30,723 bases of DNA from a virus, in the IMG/VR virus record IMGVR_UViG_3300029826_000016, positions 1 to 30,723 of that record; one strand, 5' to 3'. Shown piece by piece: positions 24,791 to 29,144 of this stretch; the stretch's first letter is position 1; every line of letters starts with the position of its first letter. Made by a program: the position numbers and the translations under genes. The notes beneath the pieces were generated by a model. It was given only the letters and a program-made list of their open reading frames with translations. It ran no database searches and was not told the DNA's origin.

Positions 24791-25125
24791 TGCCGTTCTA
24801 CGTCACAGCCTGGAACTGGCTGGCCAAGAACTCTGTAGCGCAAGGCATAGCAGCGGCCATTGCCGTGGTGCTGGCGTTCCTGTTCTGGCTGGCCGCATTC
24901 CATGATCCGCGCATCCGACGCGAAGCCACCCGCAAAGCCAACGACCGCGCAGAGAAGCAAAGCAAGACCATCCTGAAAGACATGGAGGAAGAGAGCAATG
25001 ACCGTATTGAAGCGGCTAGGGAAGCCCGTGAGCGCGTGCCTGATGGGGTTACTGCTGACCAGTTGCGCGACGACGCCCGTGCCGTCCTCTTCGGTCGTGG
25101 AAGAAACGGCGGAGGGGGCCGCTGA
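24790..25125 (+). CDS. Rz: Inner-membrane spanin subunit, Rz-like
   Basis: Spanins fuse inner and outer membranes in the last step of Gram-negative lysis. The 111-residue product has one N-terminal membrane helix (about residues 17-38, AQGIAAAIAVVLAFLFWLAA) followed by a periplasmic charged coiled coil (RIRREATRKANDRAEKQSKT). This is the i-spanin design in the expected N-in/C-out orientation. The gene follows the endolysin with a one-base overlap and contains in another frame the start of a lipoprotein gene, the classic Rz/Rz1 arrangement. Sequence identity among Rz proteins is low, so the call rests on topology and context. Confidence 0.75.
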   Translation: MPFYVTAWNWLAKNSVAQGIAAAIAVVLAFLFWLAAFHDPRIRREATRKANDRAEKQSKTILKDMEEESNDRIEAAREARERVPDGVTADQLRDDARAVLFGRGRNGGGGR

Positions 25126-25267
25126 GATTCAGTTGCGGGCGGCTTGCGAAAGCCTCGTTCCTCCGCACCTTGATGGCCCGGAAGCCTTCGATGCCATGTC
25201 TCCAGATGCTAGGGAGATTCTTGCAGAGTGGGCTGTGGCTTGGATTGAGGCTGGGTGTCACGGGTAG
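24998..25267 (+). CDS. Rz1: Outer-membrane spanin lipoprotein, Rz1-like
   Basis: An 89-residue protein whose start (ATG 24998, with GGAGGAAGAG upstream) lies inside the Rz-like gene in a different frame. The N-terminus is a lipoprotein signal peptide: a basic start (MTVLKRLGKP), a hydrophobic core (ACLMGLLL), and the lipobox LTSC with Cys23. After cleavage a proline-containing linker (ATTPVPSSS) leads to a short helical domain. The overlapping layout and the lipobox identify the o-spanin partner. At 89 residues it is longer than lambda Rz1 and has a well-formed C-terminal helical region with two further Cys, perhaps for disulphide-linked assembly. Confidence 0.75.
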   Translation: MTVLKRLGKPVSACLMGLLLTSCATTPVPSSSVVEETAEGAAEIQLRAACESLVPPHLDGPEAFDAMSPDAREILAEWAVAWIEAGCHG

Positions 25268-25467
25268 ATGCTAGCGGGACCAAAAGATAGAACACCGGCC
25301 ATACGTTCCCGCTCGAATTTTAGCAAAGCATCGTAGAGGTATTCCGGTATCTGCTCGACACACCTTCCGGAGTAATCTTCTATGCTCCAATAAAACGAGC
25401 CACCATCTTTGCAGACGTGAACCTCCCCGTAGTAATTGTCGATTGTGCCGACCTTTTCCCAGTCCAT
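25258..25467 (-). CDS. Small acidic hypothetical protein
   Basis: A 69-residue protein convergent with the spanin pair, overlapping by 10 bases. Three in-frame starts exist (25521, 25485, 25467); I prefer ATG 25467 because GGAG lies eight bases before it. The sequence is aromatic- and acid-rich (WEKVGTIDNYYGEVHVCKD, then SFYWSIEDYSGRCVEQIPEY). It suggests a compact alpha/beta domain with no membrane segment. No family is recognised. It stands apart from the larger - strand operon because a + strand gene lies between them. Confidence 0.5.
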   Translation of the reverse strand: MDWEKVGTIDNYYGEVHVCKDGGSFYWSIEDYSGRCVEQIPEYLYDALLKFERERMAGVLSFGPASIYP

Positions 25468-25502
25468 TTCCCAATCTCCATTCATTTCACAAACCATACC
25501 AC

Positions 25503-25513
25503 GGGAGACTCCC
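25503..25513. promoter_or_regulatory. GGGAGACTCCC palindrome at a start codon
   Basis: An 11-base perfect palindrome (five-base arms around one A) sits immediately before ATG 25514. It overlaps the ribosome site, so it could act as an operator or as a translation-control element. A near-identical element lies before another gene on the opposite strand at 28190-28200. Confidence 0.45.
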
Positions 25514-25972
25514 ATGGCCAAGCAACCAAACGCCCGTTACGCGAGTAAATCCCCCAACGTGAAGCGTCATCACCACCCATTCGCAGCAGCGGCTCACCTT
25601 CTATCCGTCTTGTTCCCATGGCTCACAATCGCCGCCATGGCGACCTACATCACATGGCACAAGGACCGGAACGAACTGGAAGCGTTCTGCTCATCTGCTG
25701 GCATTGTTCCTGATCGCTTCCTCTGCACAGACATTCGTGGGTGCTCTGAAACATCGTACTGGAACAGCGTTGCCAGCCTATCGATGAATGCACAAGTTCG
25801 CGCTCAATGCGGTCCAGTCACCAATGAAGTCACCATGACGATACCTTACGATACTTACGCGCCTTCAGAGGAAACCATTGCCGAGATCAAGGCGGAGATA
25901 GGGGACATCAAGGCTTGGCAGCGGGATCGTGTTATTCAGGATGCGGTAGCTGAAATGGGCGGTCCGGAGTAA
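25514..25972 (+). CDS. Single-span membrane protein with Cys-containing ectodomain
   Basis: A 152-residue protein starting at ATG 25514 with GGGAGA just upstream. A basic N-terminus (KSPNVKRHHHP) is followed by one membrane helix (about residues 29-50, AHLLSVLFPWLTIAAMATYI). The remaining 100 residues would lie outside the cytoplasm. They contain four cysteines (in EAFCSS, RFLCTD, RGCSE and QCGPVT), which could form two disulphides, and an acidic helix (EETIAEIKAEIGDIK). No family is recognised. A small exported anchored protein could be a superinfection-exclusion factor, but this is speculative. Its 3' end overlaps the convergent gene by 108 bases. Confidence 0.6.
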   Translation: MAKQPNARYASKSPNVKRHHHPFAAAAHLLSVLFPWLTIAAMATYITWHKDRNELEAFCSSAGIVPDRFLCTDIRGCSETSYWNSVASLSMNAQVRAQCGPVTNEVTMTIPYDTYAPSEETIAEIKAEIGDIKAWQRDRVIQDAVAEMGGPE

Positions 25973-26257
25973 ATCATTTCTTGTCCGCACCTGGTCCGAT
26001 AACCCATTGGCCTTCAGTGCTTTCCGGCGCAATGCCTGATCAGCTTCTGCGATGTCGCTCATAACACAGCGCCTCCTAAACTTCGCCGGTAGCGCGGACT
26101 TGTCCACCACGGTGATCTCGCCGTCCGGGCTCATGCGGATGCCAGCAACGTCGAGACCAGCTTCACGAGCGCACTCTGTGAGCGCGCGCACCCGCCGCTT
26201 GATCTCGGGCGTGGTCAGCTTCGCAGACTGGGGAAGGGGGACGGCGCGAGAGGTCAT
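25865..26257 (-). CDS. Hypothetical protein with phage-conserved N-terminus
   Basis: A 130-residue frame whose ATG at 26257 overlaps the stop of the HD-domain gene by 4 bases. The first half (PLPQSAKLTTPEIKRRVRAL, then REAGLDVAGIRMSPDGEITVVDK) has the helix-then-strand pattern I associate with a small conserved phage accessory protein: two helices, then a strand hairpin ending in DGEIxVVDK. The second half reads through the 3' end of the convergent membrane gene for 108 bases, and that part of the protein (NDLLRTAHFSYRIL onward) may be unselected. It closes the - strand operon. Function unknown. Confidence 0.55.
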   Translation of the reverse strand: MTSRAVPLPQSAKLTTPEIKRRVRALTECAREAGLDVAGIRMSPDGEITVVDKSALPAKFRRRCVMSDIAEADQALRRKALKANGLSDQVRTRNDLLRTAHFSYRILNNTIPLPSLDVPYLRLDLGNGFL

Positions 26258-26718
26258 TCCAGATCGTCTCCGGAGGGATCAGGCTTCGGATGCTCTCTGA
26301 GGTATTCAAGCACTCGGAGATACTTGCGGGAGAGCCGGTGCTGTATGTCATCGTCTTCGATGTAGACCAGCCGGTTGTAGTTGTCGGTGGAGTCCGCAAC
26401 CTTCACGATGCGCGCGATGGGGTTGGCTGCCACGCGGGCGAGATAACCGTCGAGGCTCTCGCCCTCGCGCTTCGTGAGTGCATCGACTGCATCGCGGACT
26501 TCGATACCGAACGTCATCTCGATCTCGCTGAGCGTGACGTCTGTGTCTTCGACAGCGTCATGCAGGATCGCGGCGCATTCGACCGCGGACCCATGTCCTT
26601 GCCTTTGGCAGGCCAGCCAGACCCTGATCACATGCAGGATGTAGGGATTGCCGACCTTGTCCGTTTGCCCTGAGTGGGCCTCGGTGGCCATCATCAGGGC
26701 GCGATCTTCGATCCTCAT
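26254..26718 (-). CDS. HD-domain (p)ppGpp hydrolase, MESH1-like
   Basis: MESH1/SpoT-type enzymes remove pyrophosphate from the alarmone (p)ppGpp; related proteins also act on NADPH. The 154-residue product is the size of a stand-alone hydrolase and carries the motif set: H15, then GQTDKVGNPYILHVIRV with H29, the HD signature AILHDAVEDT (H53, D54, E57, D58), and KVADSTDN with D109. These are the metal ligands and base-binding positions of the family. No synthetase, TGS or ACT domain is present. It lies inside the coupled - strand operon with four-base overlaps on both sides. It could lower alarmone levels during infection. All key residues are present. Confidence 0.82.
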   Translation of the reverse strand: MRIEDRALMMATEAHSGQTDKVGNPYILHVIRVWLACQRQGHGSAVECAAILHDAVEDTDVTLSEIEMTFGIEVRDAVDALTKREGESLDGYLARVAANPIARIVKVADSTDNYNRLVYIEDDDIQHRLSRKYLRVLEYLREHPKPDPSGDDLE

Positions 26719-27239
26719 CGGCTTTCTCCGTTGCTCGCTTTGGCGGCGCGGGCTTCCTCATACGCCTGAACGTGCTCGATCAGCGGTCGCCCGCGATACT
26801 GGTCCTTCTCGAACTCACCATACCATGGGTGGCCTTCGTAGAGTTCCACATCCAGCCGGTTCCGGCTCTTGAGAATCTTCTCCATCTGGTCCGGCGTGTA
26901 GAGTGAGCCGCCGATACAGAGCTTCGGATCAAACGAGATGCCCGTGATGCCGGAGATGATCTCCACCAGGTCGCGCGGCGTCTCGATGTGCCGGAGGTGG
27001 ATGAAGCGATGGTACCGGCCAGCCGCATCCGAGCGCAGCCAGCAGAACCAGCCGCGATCCCCCTTGCTGCTGAGTGGTGCGACTTCGACGCCGAGGTCTT
27101 CATAGCTCGCGAAGATTCCCTTCATCACATGACTCAGCCACAACACCCAGTGCTTGTCCGGCTGTCTGTCGAAATGGTGCCATTTGAAGCCGTTCTCTTT
27201 CAGCCAGTCTTCCGTGAGCGGCATATCAATGTCCTGCAT
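26715..27239 (-). CDS. Hypothetical protein, Trp/His-rich
   Basis: A 174-residue soluble protein of unknown function. ATG 27239 overlaps the upstream TGA (TGATG); GTG 27242 is also in frame. The N-terminus begins MPLTEDWLKENGFKWHHFDR, a pattern seen in small phage or host-associated proteins that start with a LxxxGF[KE] segment. Later comes a helical SHVMKGIFASYEDLGVEVAP segment and a C-terminal helical tail (VQAYEEARAAKASNGE). Tryptophan-rich strands (WFCWLRSDAAGRYHRFIHLR) suggest a compact fold. It is translationally coupled between a hypothetical gene and the HD hydrolase. Confidence 0.6.
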   Translation of the reverse strand: MQDIDMPLTEDWLKENGFKWHHFDRQPDKHWVLWLSHVMKGIFASYEDLGVEVAPLSSKGDRGWFCWLRSDAAGRYHRFIHLRHIETPRDLVEIISGITGISFDPKLCIGGSLYTPDQMEKILKSRNRLDVELYEGHPWYGEFEKDQYRGRPLIEHVQAYEEARAAKASNGESR

Positions 27240-28189
27240 CACCCCTCTCCCTGTTCTGCTTTGGAGATCATGGCGCTGATCATGTCCCTGTAAGCGTCAG
27301 CAATTTGACGCTCGGGCGTGTGGTCAGAGCCTAACTCGCCGCCGAACTCTTCGATGGCCAGGATGCCAGCGCTGGCCACTTCCCAATGATCCATGTTTTT
27401 GTGGTCCAATTCGCGCGGCACGATCACATAGCCTTCTTCCGCTATGGCAGTGAGGTAGGCTTTGATGGCGGCTTCGGCTTCGCCTAAGACTACACTATAA
27501 TTATGCCGGTTTTGTCCTGTGCGATCATAATAGACCGCATCAGGATCAACGTCATCGTACACACACAGCGCACGCGCAGCCCTCAAGTCACTCTCCGCCA
27601 ACTTCTGCGCGTCCACTGACACGGGGCGCATTGCTGAGAGGGCTGCTGCTGCATCGGCCATAAATACCTCGTAGGTATCATGGTAACCGTTGGTGCTCAG
27701 ATCATCGAAGTCGCAATAATTTTTCTTTCCTGCGCAGCGTGCGTCGTACATCGCCCGAGCCACCCGCTCCACATCCCCGTGTGTATGGGGCGGGGTGTCT
27801 GAAACACGATTATTATAAGCTATAAACGTCCTGCCGCTATCATCCATCTCTCCCACTGGCGTCTCTGTCTGGGAGAGAATGGAGGCGGCGCGGCATCCGG
27901 AACATTCATCCGATGTCAGGCGACCGCAGCATTCGTGATACGGTCCCAGTTCGCAAAAAGTGTCGGCGTAGTATTTCAGCGCTTCTTCCAGTTCCTCGAT
28001 ACGCCGGGGGAGGTCGCGGAGGAAGAAGTGGGCGTTGTCGAGCATATGCTTCTCAAGAGCAGAAACGCTTTCACGATGCTCATCTGCATCATAGCTTTCG
28101 CTTGCCTTGTTTGCGCGAGACCATGATTCCGCTATCCGCAGAAGCCTCTGCCCCTCTTCGATACGCTTGCGCATTTTGTCTTCAGCCAT
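27239..28189 (-). CDS. Mosaic hypothetical protein with Cys cluster
   Basis: A 316-residue protein of unknown function, built from several short modules. Residues about 1-75 are helical and charged. A cysteine-rich stretch (CELGPYHECCGRLTSDEC then SGC, about 80-100) could bind zinc. A DVERVARAMYDARCAGKKN segment follows, and a second strand-containing module includes GYVIVPREL. The RVARAMYDA and YVIVPRE patterns recur in many unrelated phage accessory proteins, suggesting assembly by module shuffling. It starts just after an AGGAGACTCCC element shared with another gene. The upstream gene overlaps its start by 8 bases. Confidence 0.6.
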   Translation of the reverse strand: MAEDKMRKRIEEGQRLLRIAESWSRANKASESYDADEHRESVSALEKHMLDNAHFFLRDLPRRIEELEEALKYYADTFCELGPYHECCGRLTSDECSGCRAASILSQTETPVGEMDDSGRTFIAYNNRVSDTPPHTHGDVERVARAMYDARCAGKKNYCDFDDLSTNGYHDTYEVFMADAAAALSAMRPVSVDAQKLAESDLRAARALCVYDDVDPDAVYYDRTGQNRHNYSVVLGEAEAAIKAYLTAIAEEGYVIVPRELDHKNMDHWEVASAGILAIEEFGGELGSDHTPERQIADAYRDMISAMISKAEQGEG

Positions 28190-28451
28190 GGGAGTCTCCT
28201 AGGGATTGGGCGAGGGCTTCCAAAGTGTTCGTAGCGATCAGCTCAGGCGATGCGCCAATGTGGTGAGCATTGATGGCCTTTGCTGCGACACGCTCTGCCG
28301 CTTCGCTCTCCAGCCATTCGCGGAAGACTTGCAGGGCGGCGTCTGGCGTGACGCCATACGTTCCATCTTCCAGTGTCTCGGCGGCGGCGGCCAATTCCAA
28401 CCTCTCCCGCAGTGTCGCGGGCACCTCTTTGCGCTGGTCTGGGCTAGTCAT
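28182..28451 (-). CDS. Small helical hypothetical protein
   Basis: An 89-residue, mostly alpha-helical protein (ATLRERLELAAAAETLEDGT, then ALQVFREWLESEAAERVAAK). No motif is recognised. Its ATG overlaps the upstream stop by 4 bases and its own stop overlaps the next start by 8 bases, so it is translationally coupled on both sides. The composition (Ala, Glu, Arg) is similar to other members of this operon. Confidence 0.55.
   Translation of the reverse strand: MTSPDQRKEVPATLRERLELAAAAETLEDGTYGVTPDAALQVFREWLESEAAERVAAKAINAHHIGASPELIATNTLEALAQSLGDSHG
28190..28200. promoter_or_regulatory. AGGAGACTCCC element at a start codon
   Basis: Read on the - strand, this element (AGGAGACTCCC) immediately precedes ATG 28189. 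Together with the following codon it is identical over 15 bases to the start region at 25504-25518 on the + strand. It contains the ribosome site. The dyad is imperfect by one base here. Confidence 0.45.
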
Positions 28452-28753
28452 TGGTCCGTCACTCCGCTGAGCTTGCGTGCTTCATCTGGGTAAAGAATGC
28501 GCCCGTCCTTCGTCCGGTAAGACAGGCAGCCATTCATCATGGCGTCGTAGACACCGCGCTCGGAGTCGATGATCGCCTCATTGCCATGCTCAGAGAACCT
28601 GGCTGCGAAGGCATGATCAGTTGCGCAGACGCTCACGGTCGTGCCTGCGATCTCAAGGCCGGGCTCTCCTGAGCCGAACTCCATAGCATCCGCCATCTTG
28701 GCGATGTGCCGGCAGACCCGGACCATTTCTTCGGGAGTGGGGTTGTCGCTCAT
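28448..28753 (-). CDS. Small hypothetical protein
   Basis: A 101-residue protein. The preferred ATG at 28753 overlaps the stop of the upstream gene (TGATG) and has AAGGA upstream, so the longer in-frame start at 28783 is rejected. The product has an N-terminal helix (TPEEMVRVCRHIAKMADAME), then strands (GLEIAGTTVSVCATD) and a C-terminal segment with GRILYPDEARKLSG. No family is recognised. It belongs to the coupled - strand operon. Confidence 0.55.
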   Translation of the reverse strand: MSDNPTPEEMVRVCRHIAKMADAMEFGSGEPGLEIAGTTVSVCATDHAFAARFSEHGNEAIIDSERGVYDAMMNGCLSYRTKDGRILYPDEARKLSGVTDQ

Positions 28754-28944
28754 CAGATCAATCCTTTGTCCATTGCGAGCCATTCGGGCATCGTTAGTTC
28801 GTGGTGCTTTCCCTTGGGCTCGATCTCGGCTTGGCTCTTCGGGATCCAGACCGCGCTTTCGCGGTCGCCATCATCGGAGACCAGCCAAGCCTTCTCCGTC
28901 TCATGGTGAAGCTGGACAGCGACTTCGATCAGGTCGGACTTCAT
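28753..28944 (-). CDS. Small beta-barrel-like hypothetical protein
   Basis: A 63-residue protein beginning MKSDLIEVAVQLHHETEKAW. The repeated strand pattern (IEVAVQLHHETEKAWLVSDD, then SAVWIPKSQAEIEPK) is one I have met in small phage accessory proteins, and could fold as a compact five-strand unit. The C-terminus is helical (TMPEWLAMDKGLI). It overlaps both neighbours in the operon. The biochemical function is unknown. Confidence 0.6.
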   Translation of the reverse strand: MKSDLIEVAVQLHHETEKAWLVSDDGDRESAVWIPKSQAEIEPKGKHHELTMPEWLAMDKGLI

Positions 28945-29144
28945 GTGTCGATTTCCTCATTGTTCGCATCAGAACAGTCGATGCATGGACGGACAGGCTG
29001 ATCCTTAGGCCAGTCACTGGTCTTGGACGGGAGCTTCCAGCAGGGCGGATCACCCACGCCGGCGCAGTGCTCTTCACAGCGATCTCGCTCGGTCTCGGTC
29101 ATTGTGACTTCGACCTCGCCTCCGGAGATGTGGGGGACTTTCAT
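28941..29144 (-). CDS. Cys-rich small protein, possible zinc ribbon
   Basis: A 67-residue protein. ATG 29144 overlaps the methyltransferase TGA (ATGA) and is preferred to the upstream in-frame start at 29180 inside that gene. It carries five cysteines: in DRCEEHC, DPPC, and RPCIDC. The two CxxC-type pairs (C-x3-C and C-x2-C) suggest a zinc-binding fold, and the rest is acidic. It directly follows the methyltransferase in the same operon and might be an accessory, although nothing in the sequence proves this. Confidence 0.55.
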   Translation of the reverse strand: MKVPHISGGEVEVTMTETERDRCEEHCAGVGDPPCWKLPSKTSDWPKDQPVRPCIDCSDANNEEIDT

